Shown: one piece after another, positions 19,747 through 29,429 of the stretch
Position numbering within the stretch: position 1 is the stretch's first letter
How the letters are laid out: each line of letters starts with the position of its first letter
NCBI RefSeq assembly: GCF_031143425.1
Contig: NC_090437.1
Span: 848,359,978 to 848,423,977 of the forward strand
Reading direction: 5' to 3'
DNA: 64,000 nt
Source: Pleurodeles waltl
Lineage: Eukaryota > Chordata > Amphibia > Caudata > Salamandridae
Program-made: the position numbers and the translations under genes
The notes under the pieces: generated by a model
Database searches by the model: none
What the model saw: the letters and a program-made list of their open reading frames with translations, nothing else
What the model was told of the DNA's origin: nothing

Positions 19747-21007
19747 ATGGCTGAAATATATGTGATACCAAGGAGGAGGAGAGTCCACACCGCCCAGCAG
19801 AGGAGGAGGAGGAGCCAGAGACAGGAGAGGATATACAGAACCTGGCATACACTTTTCCAACAAACTGAGGAGGAGATTTATGACAAATACAGACTCAGCA
19901 TTGCAGCAATATTAGAATTAATTGATCTACTCACTCCGCAGCTTCAACGCCAGACTGTGTGCGGCAGCGCCATCCCCACACTTGTGCAAGTGCTATGCTC
20001 ACTGCACCTCTTGTCCTTGGGTAGCTATCAGGGGGTGATTGCAGTGGCAGGTGGGGTATCCCGAAGTGCACTCTCACGGTTCCTCAGATATTTCCTAGAT
20101 GCCATACTCACACACATGTCCAGATACACATACCTACCCAGTAATGAGGCTGAAATTAACAGCACCAAGTTGGACTTCTACAGAATTGCCAATTTCACTC
20201 ATGTAATAGGGTGTGTGGAAGGGACACATTTTCAAATCTGCCCTCCTGCAAATCTGGAATATCTGTTCCGCAATAGGAAATGTACCCACTCACTGAACAT
20301 CCAGGTGGTATGTGATGCCCATAATGTCATCACTGACAATGTAGCCAAATCTTCAGGGAGTACAAATGACTCTTACATTTTCAGGCACAGTGGGATACAC
20401 CAACGCCTAGAACGTGGGTAGTTTGGAGACAGATATCTATTAGGTATTGCTGACTACACCATGAAGCCATACACACAGGTCACGGTAGAAACCATCCATG
20501 CCCTGCTAACATTGCTTATTTTTGCCATACAGGTGGCAGTGCATATGCGCTAAGACCATGGATACTTACCCCGTACCGAACACCTAGCAATGAGAATGAG
20601 AGGCGATATAACAGTGCACATCGGCGGACCAGAAATGTAATAGAGAGGACCTTTGGACTGTTAAAGGCAAGATTCCGATGCCTCCACAGAAGTGGAGGTG
20701 CGCTTCAGTATGCCCCAATAACAGCATTCAAGATAGTTGGCGCATGCGCAATACTACACTACATTGCCACCAGACGTGGGCTACATTTCACCCTGCAGAC
20801 CGAGATTCAGAGGATGAGGAGCAAGAGCTACCACATCGGCAGCCTGGAGATAGAAGCATTGCAAATCAAGGCAGACAGAGACAAGACCACATTGCAACCC
20901 AATACTTTGGAAGGTACGTGGCAACAGACAAAACACTCACTAATATCACACACAAAGAGCCCAGTTGTGTAGTGGAACAAACAAAACATTTTAATAAGCG
21001 AACCTAA
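19747..21007 (+). pseudogene. HARBI1-like transposase of the small Harbinger family, broken
   Basis: The ATG at 19747 starts an Arg-rich N-terminus (MAEIYVIPRRRRVHTAQQRR), then a helical region and a DDE_Tnp_4 core. The core has IGCVEGTHF, where the first catalytic Asp is replaced by Glu (20218-20220), and GSTNDSYIF (Asp at 20368-20370). After an 89-bp intron (20444-20532, GTATTG...CATACAG, phase 1) comes VIERTFGLLKARFRCL (Glu at 20643-20645). Damage includes a stop TAG at 20419-20421 just before the intron, where related proteins usually have Glu, and a frameshift near 20780-20800 before an acidic tail ending HIATQYFGR. The intron position matches the one in the copy 2 transposase of the large family. 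Confidence 0.85.
20444..20532 (+). other. Intron in the small-family transposase
   Basis: The 89-bp insertion in the reading frame has a GT start and a CATACAG end after a pyrimidine-rich stretch. It splits the Gly codon of the LLG(G/D)S motif after its first base. The intron at 40743-40827 in the other Harbinger family falls at the same codon and phase. Confidence 0.75.
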
Positions 21008-21082
21008 TGATGAAAGAACATAACTGTCGGTAAAGGGCTGCACATGTCCACCCTTAATGAGTACACATTGACTGCATGTGCC

Positions 21083-22577
21083 TCATAAGTCCTGCGGTGT
21101 TCCTGCCCACATCCTCCTCCTGGTTCGCCCAGCATGGCTTGTCCCAGGTGGTCCAGCTGACCCCTGACGTGCACTCCCACTCCTCAGTACACATGTGTCT
21201 GTGGCAGATACACTGCTGATAGTGGACCCCTCCTCACTGCCCTGAGGGGTCTCACCCGTGCCCCTTGCCACCTGCCTGGCCTCCAACATGTCCACAGCTT
21301 GGCTAATGCGGCCCAGTCCCCGTGCCACATCCCCTGCAAAGTGGACCAGTTCCACCTGCAGACTCACGGTCCGTCTTGACAGGCCTGAAGTGTTCATGGC
21401 AAGACGGCCAATGGATGCTGCCATGCGTCGAATCGGGTAATTAGGTGGCGCTCCCGGCGCCTTGCGCTATGTCTCTCAGCCACCAGTTCCGTCACCAGTT
21501 GGCGTATTGACAGTGTAAGTTCGCTAACATTGTCATTTAGTCTTGTGAACTGTGTGTTCACATCAGCCAGGCCATGTGTCATATTGTTTTCCAGTCTCTG
21601 CATTGCACCTGATATAATCCATAATTGCCTTGTTTGCAGGCGCTGACCGTAAAGGTGGGATGCCTCAACTGCAGACATTGATGCCTCCCCTATCTCCTCC
21701 TGGGGCACCGTCTGGACATGGACTCTGCATCTGCGACACGGTTGTGCAGCTGGCTCTGGCTGTCTCACAGTGTGGCTGGGGCCAGGTGTCGTGTCTCCTT
21801 CCTCCATGTCCTGTACTTCTTCTGGAGTGGACTGTGGTGGTGTTGTGCTGGGCCCTGGAATGGCTGCTGCAGCCTCCTGCACTGCTTGTGGCCTGCTGTC
21901 TTCACCCTGGATGGTGTGGCTGGTGTGGGTGTCTTGTGGGAGACCTGTGGGACATAGGGAACACACTGTCAGTCTCTAACATCTGTTGAATGCCTCATAA
22001 TAAACAATTGCCTATATGCTGACTACTGTACTACATTGCCCATAATGCACCAATCTGGTGGTTGCTAGTCTGGAGTGGAGCTAGTCTGGTTGTGCATGCT
22101 GCTGTGTACTGGGAGAGTGTGGATATAGCATTTTTAGGTGTACATGCATTATGTCATGGTACTCACTTTTGGATGGCCCTTGCACTGACGTGTCCAATGC
22201 TCCCATTCCTGACACAGCCTCAGGCTCCAGTGTCTGCTCCACCAATTCCTCCATGGCTGTGGGTGGTGGGATGGTGGATGGGCCTCCTCCTGTGCCCTTC
22301 ATTTCCCTCAGGCGCTCTGCCACCCTATCCTTTGTCCTGGAGCACAGGTCGTACCACCTTTTCTTTATCTCATCAAGGGTTCTGTGGCTCACCCAATGGC
22401 ATTAATCCTCTCCTGGATTTGCAGCCAGATCCTCCTCTTCTCAGTGTCTAGGACACTAAGGGCTGCCTTGCCAAATAGCTGATCATGGTGCTGGCAGCAT
22501 TCTTCTGTCAGCACCTCAAGTTCTTTTTCTGAGAACTTTAGTTTCCTTTTCCTTCCTGCACTGCCTGTGTCTTCCAT
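21083..22577 (-). pseudogene. Myb/SANT-like partner gene of the small Harbinger family, broken
   Basis: The ATG at 22577 opens a Myb/SANT-like domain: LKFSEKELEVLTEECCQHHD, IWLQIQERINAIG and then EIKKRWYDLCSRTKDRV. A lost G in a G-run near 22391 shifts the frame between the second and third parts. Exon 1 ends at 22167 with donor GTGAGT, and exon 2 starts at 21944 after GTCCCACAG. The junction is phase 1 and keeps frame. Exon 2 has a Pro/acidic linker (PEEVQDMEEGDTTPG), a helical or coiled-coil part (GLADVNTQFTRLNDNVSELT) and a basic segment. A second frameshift near 21415-21424 precedes the last about 110 codons. It matches gene B of the large family in design and position, so it probably recruited the transposase to the TIRs. 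Confidence 0.78.
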
Positions 22578-23998
22578 GGTAGCAACAGTTCCTCCAGGTA
22601 GTTGCTCAGCAGTTTGAAAAGGGTGTGGTCCTCCCTCCTCCCAGGTGCATTTGATGACTTCCTGGTTCTGATGTCATCAACAAGAGCCAGGAAGTGTTTT
22701 TCCAACTGTTTTGCTGCACCTGCATGCAATTTGCGTCCCAGTCGCAAATTGCGACACCCGACTCGCAAATTGCGAGTTCGCTTTTAGCGAGGTCGCAAAA
22801 AGCGACCTCGCTAAAAGCGAACTTGCAAACAGCGGAGCGACATCATTTGCGAGTCGCAATTTGATGTTGCTTTTTTTCTTGGATCCCATTTTGCGACTCG
22901 GAAATTGCGATTCACATTGACTCGCAATTTCCGACTCGCAAATCTTTTCCTACCTACATCTGGCCCTTAGTTTCAGCAAAACAGCAAATAAATAAAAGAC
23001 ACAACACAATCAAAACCCACACCAATTTAGAGAATATTTGTATCTTCAAAATGACACCAAAATGAAAACAATCCAATATAGAGAATTGGAGATATGAACT
23101 TTAAAAGATTAAATAAATAAATGTGCATTCTAGTGACAAAAAGCATAACACACCAATCGCATCCATCTGGTCGCGCTGAACCAGGACAAAGTCAAAGTTT
23201 TAGGCCAACCAAAATGGAGCGTGGGTCGGATTGATTAAGTCGTAGATCCAGGTCAAGATTTTACCTTCGCACTTAGTCACTTTACTGCCGTTTTTATTCT
23301 CAAAGTCAAGCAATTAGGTCCTTGAATCCGGAGTTCACTTCAACAAAGGTGGCCTGCTTCTGAGCGATGCCTCTTGGGTCTCTAGTGGTCTTTGTTCTTG
23401 GTGTAAATGTCAGTGCGATCCGGTGCCTCTAGTGGGGAAAACCAGTGTGGACAGGCTGACTCGCAGTTCAATGACGCAGGCTTGACTCTCGACGTCGAGT
23501 CAATCTTCTTCTAGAGCTTTTTCACAAAAGTTAGCAAAGAGTTCCCAAACTTTCAGAACTTCTTCTGAGAGGTGCTTAAAAGTCAGAAAGGGTCCACAGC
23601 ACAAGCCAATGGTTCAGAAGTTCTGGTCAGTCCAGGAAAATCCAAGTGAAGCTGGTCAACTGGAGTTGTCCTCCTAGTGGATGTTGCATGTGGCTTCATC
23701 CAGGACTTTTATCCCTGTTGCTTCACAGGGAGTCCACTCCTTATCCTTGAAGACAGGCAAAGTCTTTCTTGTCTGGAGCCTTTAAAATGCAGCAGGTGCA
23801 GTTCTTCTGCGTGCAGTCCTCTGTTGTGCAGTCCAAGAGTCCAGCAGGACAGACCTTCTTCTTCAGATGTTTCAGGCAGGTATCTGAGGGGCTCCTGAGG
23901 ATCTCCCATATTTATTCCACATTCTGGGCTGACAAGAGGGGGCACCCCAACATATGGGGTTCAAATAGGGGAGATCAGGTCAAAACGATGACTTTCCT

Positions 23999-24640
23999 AC
24001 AAGGGATGTTTGTCTTTACGTATGTTCATTGACACTTCTTTCTTAGTGGTAAGATAACCACCTTAGGCTTCATAACTATCGAGTTGCTTGGTGAAAATAT
24101 AAATTATTGAGAATTCTTGTTTGTTATGTTTAATTATATATACATATCAAGTGAAATATATCCTGACATGAGATTTTTTCATGTTTCTTTACAGGATGAA
24201 AAAAACAAGGTTTTACTTGCTTATAAGTTTGTTCCTCAACAGGACTTGATTTTAAAAACATGTATCTGTTTTTGCAAATGCCCCCCAACAGACTCTCAAG
24301 GAAGAAACAGCTCTTTGCTTATTCTTAATATGATTCCCTAGCAAAGCCACTGCAAATCAAATGGGGCATTTTACCCGCTGATTCAAGATAGTTGCCACTA
24401 TCGCCAAATAACTTGAGAGTTTAAGGACTGCTGTAGTTATCAATTAGAGCACCAATCAATATGGTATGTTGCCCACTTACAAAGCTTCCCATGAAGCAGT
24501 GCTGACACTCTGTGTATGCTTCTAGCCTTAGCTTCTCTAGAAAGAACTTGGTGAAAGCAGGTTTTGAGTATTGCTTCCCCATGCTTACCAAGCAATAGGA
24601 GTTAAGTCACATACTTCCTGACAGTGCCCCCGACTCCAAA
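23999..24640. other. No recognisable gene
   Basis: AT-rich sequence downstream of the solo-LTR-like repeat. No frame, tandem repeat or terminus is recognised. Confidence 0.4.
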
Positions 24641-24645
24641 AGGAT

Positions 24646-24668
24646 ACTGTCTCAGCGGTAGAGCATCT
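24646..24668 (+). other. tRNA D-arm / A-box-like fragment
   Basis: CTGTCTCAGCGGTAGAGCATCT resembles the D-stem and loop (internal A box) of a tRNA gene. No acceptor stem, anticodon arm or B box follows, because a MITE-like end (GGCCTCATTTACG) begins within a few bases. It may be a leftover of a tRNA-derived SINE or of a tRNA gene. It is not a functional tRNA. Confidence 0.25.
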
Positions 24669-24669
24669 A

Positions 24670-24932
24670 TGGCCTCATTTACGAAGGAGTGTTACAACAT
24701 GGCACTGCACCAAAATTGGCAGCACCACACTGCGTCACTTCAGAAACACAAGGGTGTGCCATATTTACAAAAATACGGTGCACCGCTGTGTTTCTCCAAT
24801 CGTTTGTGGTAAATTTAGCTACCTAGCACCAACGCAGGCACCCTTGCACCATAGTGCAAGGGTGCCAGTGTTGCGTTGAATGATTGTTTATGTATAGGAA
24901 GATGTACCTTCCTGCACATAAACAATCAATAA
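24670..24932. mobile_element. Truncated Harbinger-like MITE
   Basis: It starts GGCCTCATTTACGAAGG, the kind of end seen on the other MITEs here (GGNCCTCATT). It contains inverted words such as GCACCCTTGCACCATAGTGCAAGGGTGC. It finishes in a hairpin (24885-24930) pairing GATTGTTTATGT with ACATAAACAATC around AGGAAGATGTACCTTCCT. The opposite terminal repeat was not found. Confidence 0.45.
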
Positions 24933-25991
24933 AAAAATATTGTGATCTTGACTGCAGCTAGCTTTGAATCATAAAGCCAGTTCGAGGTAATACTATCACA
25001 AAATGCACTGAAATATGCTGCATAAGTTGCCTTTTCCTGCTCCATAATTCGGTCCTCCCCTCCATAGTAATTTGGTCTTCCCCTGCAGCATAATTGCTGT
25101 AGCCCTGCCTTAAACAAAATTACTTACACTAAAAAATAAAAAGTATTTAAATAAATACTAATAAATAAATATGTAACGTACAATAAAAATAACTTTAAAA
25201 AATGAGAGCAGGATGCAAACGTACCAATGGATACAGTACATAACACATTATCAAAGAATATAATAAAAAAACAACTGTAAAACACTTAAACATTTCTCAC
25301 AAATTCAAAAATAAAATAACATGTACATTATTTTTCTATAGCTGAAGTCCATCAACTAAAAAAAAACCTAAAAAACTGAATAATCCTTGAAATATAGAAA
25401 AAACAGAATCGCAAAAAAATGTAAACAATTAAACAAAATTTCCTATGGAAAAAATATGAATGCTTTGGCACCATCTGAAATCCTAAAAACAAAATGTAAA
25501 CTAATGCTCTATGAAAACAGAAAAATTGAAAAATGAAAAATGAAAAATAATATTAGTTGATAAATAATTACATGTATTTCCTTTAAAAATGTATCCAAAA
25601 ATAGTTACAAATATAGAACCCAGAGGATACACCTCTAAAGGAAAAGTTAACCCCAACCCTCACAATACAACACACCCCAAAAAATCATGATTTTTATATT
25701 AACAACTTAAAAAAGCATATAGTTTATACATCACAAAGAAACATCACAATAAAACAAAACAAACAACGAAGATTACGGCATTTGACAAACACAACAAAAA
25801 TGATAGCATAACACATACTTAATGAGCAACCAACAAACACTACCCTATACTATACACTAATCCTAAACACATCCCTCTAAATATTAAAACACCAAAAGGT
25901 GACTTAAAATTAGTCTTACCTGACCAAGAGAGCAGAACCTTGAATCACAGCTGCATAGAAGCATGTCCAACACAAAAAGATGTAAATACAC
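24933..25991. other. AT-rich, no gene
   Basis: Very AT-rich sequence with A runs and short frames only. Nothing is recognised. Confidence 0.45.
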
Positions 25992-25994
25992 TAA

Positions 25995-26547
25995 GGGGGT
26001 CATTCTGAACCGCCAGAAGACCGTACAGCGGTCGAAAGACCGTACAGCGGTCGAAAGACCGCGGCGGTCATTCTGAGTTTCCCGCAGGGCTGGCGGGCGA
26101 CCGCCAGAAGGCCGCCCGCCCGCCCAGCGGGAAACCCCCTTCCACGAGGATGCCGGCTCCGAATGGAGCCGGCGGAGTGGAAGGGGTGCGACGGGTGCAG
26201 TTGCACCCGTCGCGATTTTCAGTGTCTGCCACGCAGACACTGAAAATCTATGTGGGGCCCTGTTAGGGGGCCCCACGACACCCGTTCCCGCCAGCCAGGT
26301 TCTGGCGGTGGAAACCGCCAGAACCAGGCTGGCGGGAAGGGGGTCGGAATCCCCATGGCGGCGCTGCTTGCAGCGCCGTCGTGGAGGATTCCCAGGGGCA
26401 GCGGGAAACCGGTGGGACACTGCCGGTTTCCCGTTTCTGACCGCGGCTCTACCGCCGCGGTCAGAATGCCCATGGAAGCACCGCCAGCGGTGCTTCCGCG
26501 GTCGTTGGCCCTGGCGGTCCATGACCGCCAGGCTCAGAATGACCCCC
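25995..26547 (+). mobile_element. 553-bp Harbinger-type MITE
   Basis: GGGGGTCATTCTGA at the left pairs with TCAGAATGACCCCC at the right. TAA flanks both sides (25992-25994 and 26548-26550). The ends match the large Harbinger family (GGGGGTCATTCC). The interior is strongly GC-rich in AT-rich surroundings and is a chain of palindromes: CGACGGGTGCAGTTGCACCCGTCG, TTTTCAGTGTCTGC with GCAGACACTGAAAA, and GGCGCTGCTTGCAGCGCC. The long minus-strand frame across it is a by-product of GC content. Confidence 0.88.
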
Positions 26548-26550
26548 TAA

Positions 26551-26980
26551 AAATTAAAGAAGGCTGTACGCTAAATGGCCATAAACATTCCATCTCCTGT
26601 ATTTCGTTTTTTTACAACAGCTAAAAAAGAAAAAACAATGCATGAACATGTATTTTATTTCATATTGCTAAAATGTACTCAGTATATTTAAATGTAAAAT
26701 AACATTTGAATTTATTCATGTAGAGTACTTATTAATATAGAATAACTAAATCTGCCATTGTAAAAAACATTGTTTTATAAAAGTTTGTGTAGAGACATGT
26801 AAACTGAAATAGTCAGACTAAATGTATAAAGATAAATGTGCATCAACAATTAAAAAGGTGTGCATAAAAATGTTTGTTTATGAAAAATTATTTATAAGCA
26901 AATCATTTAAAATATGTTAAAAAGGTATACAAAATAATACACTGAAGCACTTTACAAACATTTTAACACTTTGTGCCCCA
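26551..26980. other. AT-rich, no gene
   Basis: AT-rich sequence between two MITEs of the same family. No frame, repeat or site is recognised. Confidence 0.45.
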
Positions 26981-26984
26981 TTTT

Positions 26985-27515
26985 GAGTTTGGTGGACGGA
27001 AAACTCTATCCATCAAACTCCTGACCGTGTGGCTGCCGCCTACGTGGTGACCTCACTGCCAGAGCTATTATGGGTTTGCTGCTAGGCTGGTGGGCGGAAA
27101 CCTAAGGTTCTGCCCTCTGGCCTAACAGGAAGCAGGCCACAGCATTGTCTCCAGCTCGTAATCGAGAACGGCGGCAATGCTATCGCCTGCAGAGTGCACC
27201 AGCACCCTTGCATTGTTCACTGTCTGCAAAGCAAACAGTGAACATTGTGATGGTGTGGACGGGGGTCCCTGCACTGCCCCTGCCAAGTGTATGGGCACTG
27301 TGATCCCCTACACCTGTTCTCCAGCAGCTTTTTCATGGCGGTGTTACTGCCATGAAACCGCAGGCAGAGAATGAGGTTGAAATCCCCAGGCCAGCGCTGC
27401 TTGCAGCACTGCCTTTGCAGATTAGGACTACCACCAGGGTTGTAATGTGGTGATCCAGGCTGCCACCACAAGTGTGGTGGTCTATTGGCCGCCACACTTG
27501 TGATAAGGCCCTTTA
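26985..27515 (+). mobile_element. Diverged copy of the GC-rich MITE
   Basis: It shows the same order of blocks as 25995-26547: an ACTGTCTGC...GCAAACAGT inverted pair, a GGGGTCCC block, a GGCGGTGTTACTGCC palindrome, then AATCCCCAGGCCAGCGCTGCTTGCAGC. The ends are too worn to define. The position inside AT-rich DNA and the conserved block order support an old relative. Confidence 0.5.
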
Positions 27516-27714
27516 TGTTAAAGAAGTGAACATTTGTAAACATGTTACCAGATCAGTGTCATAATTTAAAATTGAAATCAATTTCTTACAAATATATAAT
27601 ATATATTACTAAAATACTTCACTTGTATTAATGTAGATATTTTATACCCAAAATAACACACAATTATTTTAAAACATATATAATACCTTTCCACAAAACA
27701 ATATCAACTACATT
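27516..27714. other. AT-rich, no gene
   Basis: Short AT-rich stretch before a minisatellite, with nothing recognised. Confidence 0.4.
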
Positions 27715-28055
27715 AGGAAAAGTGTTACATTTGTGAGGCATGTAGATTTGCTTTTCCCACTCCAATCTAAGCCATGTTAGGAAAAAGTTGGACTTTGAGG
27801 GGAAGAGGTTTACTATTTCTACTTTTCTAAACCACACTGGAGAAAGGGTTCGATTTTGAAGGGTGTAGATTTGCTATTCCCACTCCAGTTTAAGACACAC
27901 TGGGGGAAGAGTTGGACTTTGAGGGTGTAAATGAACTATCTGCACTCTAAGTTAAACCACATTGGAGAATGTGTTTGACTTTGGGGGCATAGACAAACTA
28001 TTCCCACTACAATTTACAAAATACTGAAAAAAGTGTTCAACTTTGATTAAAAATA
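27715..28055. repeat. About 65-bp minisatellite, five units
   Basis: Phrases like GTTGGACTTTGAGGGG followed by CTATTCCCACTCCA recur at about 27725, 27790, 27853, 27915, 27978 and 28040. Units are diverged, with a period of 64-66 bp. The CACACTGGAGAA phrase resembles a zinc-finger linker, but the period and stop codons rule out a C2H2 array. Confidence 0.7.
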
Positions 28056-28224
28056 ATTAAAATTCAAAATATATTTATAATAAAATAACATGAAAACGTA
28101 CATTAAACCATGAAAGAATTAATAATCATAAAAATACAAGGAATATGAATAAACAAAAAAAAATGCCATAATAATTATAAACATTATACCATCCTATTTC
28201 ATGTTATTTCATAGATGAAATACT

Positions 28225-28470
28225 ACTGATAGGCCTGCATGTGTTCTTGGTTGTCCGTGCCTCCTTACTTGTTGTTTAACCATGTGGCCTGTAGTCATTT
28301 TGTGTAATCAGCCAGTGCATTTTTGCCATAGGCCTGTATGTGTTCTTTGGTGTCCATACCTGCTTGGTTGTTGTTTGACCACGGGGCAGGTGGCCATTTT
28401 GTGTATTCAGCTAGTATTCATTTGTCTTAGGCACGCATGCATTCTCTGTTGTCCATGACTCCCTGCTTGG
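28225..28470. repeat. About 100-bp tandem repeat, 2.5 units
   Basis: TAGGCCTGCATGTGTTCTTGG (28231), TAGGCCTGTATGTGTTCTTTGG (about 28331) and TAGGCACGCATGCATTCTCTG (about 28427) head successive diverged units, each continuing GTTGTCC...TTGTTTGACCA...GCCATTTTGTGTA. Confidence 0.65.
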
Positions 28471-28754
28471 TAGTGTTGAACATGTGTTCAGTTTGCTTAA
28501 TTCCTTTTTTCTTAGTTGTCAAAGAAATTTTCTAGTGACATTGTAGAGGGCTATGCCTTTTCTTGTTTTTGTTGTTGTTTTACTTTTTCCCTATCAGTTT
28601 ATTGTGCTTGAAGTTCATTGTATGTACAGTGTTTCTAAAATATTATATGTATGTTTTCATTTTACCGTGCGTCTATTTGCCTCTCAAAGGATTTCTTATA
28701 GTCCCTAGTGAGACAACACCATTTTGTTCATATTATTCTATGTTTTCCTGCAAA

Positions 28755-29110
28755 CCCTGCCTGCCGTATGTCTCTTAGGCTATAGATACCTACCAGCATT
28801 CATCTTTTTAAGGATTATTCAATTTTTTCCTGGCCTGCACCCCTTCCTGCCATAGGTCTCATTGGCCAAACCAGCATTCACTTTTCTAAGGATTATTCCA
28901 TTTTACCCTAACACCCCCACCTGCCATATGTCTCATAGACCATAGGTGCACACCTGCTTTCACCTTTTTAAGAATTAGTCATTTTTTTCCTGACCTGCAC
29001 CCCTTGTCTGCCATAGGTCTCTTAGGCCACAGGTGCACACCAGCATTTCACATTTTTTTAAGGATTATTCAATTTTTCCCTGCATCCGCCTGCCTGCCAT
29101 AGCTGTCATC
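28755..29110. repeat. About 85-bp tandem repeat, four units
   Basis: CTGCCATATGTCTCTTAGG-type phrases followed by ACCAGCATTCA and TTTTTAAGGATTATTCAATTTTT recur near 28761, 28848, 28931, 29010 and 29094. Spacing varies by several bases, as expected of an old array. Confidence 0.7.
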
Positions 29111-29429
29111 TGAGAGGCACATAAAGCTAACTTTTAAATCTGTATCCTGTTATCCTGATTGAAATATTATGTTATGGTTTGGTTTGGAATGGTCTATGGA
29201 TATACTATTGTAGTTAACTATTTAGGATAGCTTCACTAAATTATATTGTCTGTATGAATAATTCAAACTGTAAAATTGCACATTTCACTGAATGTTTTTA
29301 TTATTAGTTTGTTTGCTTTTAAGTGCACAAGAGACATCACCCACAGTACTTCCAGACAGAAGGCCAGGACAAAGTGACACCACACCACCTACTGTGCCTG
29401 CTTCCACTTGTGCAACTAAGTGCCAACTG

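Larger units (their letters stand above)
19493..22966 (+). mobile_element. Small-family PIF/Harbinger element, 3474 bp
   Basis: The ends are GGGCCAGATGTA and TACATCTGGCCC, flanked by TTA on both sides (19490-19492 and 22967-22969), the canonical Harbinger target duplication. Subterminal arms (about 19500-19680 and 22720-22960) are packed with GCGAGTCGCAA-type palindromes. It encodes a transposase on the + strand and one Myb/SANT gene on the - strand, tail to tail. This is the compact two-gene form. Both genes are damaged, so it is non-autonomous now. Confidence 0.9.
19340..23998. repeat. Solo-LTR-like repeat split by a Harbinger element
   Basis: The left edge begins TGTGAGAAAG and the right edge ends with CTTTCCT, nearly its reverse complement. 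ACAAG flanks both (19335-19339 and 23999-24003), consistent with a 5-bp duplication. Without the inserted Harbinger (19493-22966 plus one TTA) the repeat is about 1.18 kb and has no coding frame. This fits a solo LTR. The right terminus is uncertain because TACA could belong to the element instead of the duplication. Confidence 0.42.

Noticed and set aside
25884..26522. 212-codon minus-strand frame
   Set aside because: It lies across a palindromic GC-rich MITE, has no domain and is explained by lack of AT-rich stops.
27830..27900. Zinc-finger linker-like phrases (HTGE) in a tandem array
   Set aside because: The period is 64-66 bp instead of 84, Cys and His spacing is absent and stops interrupt.
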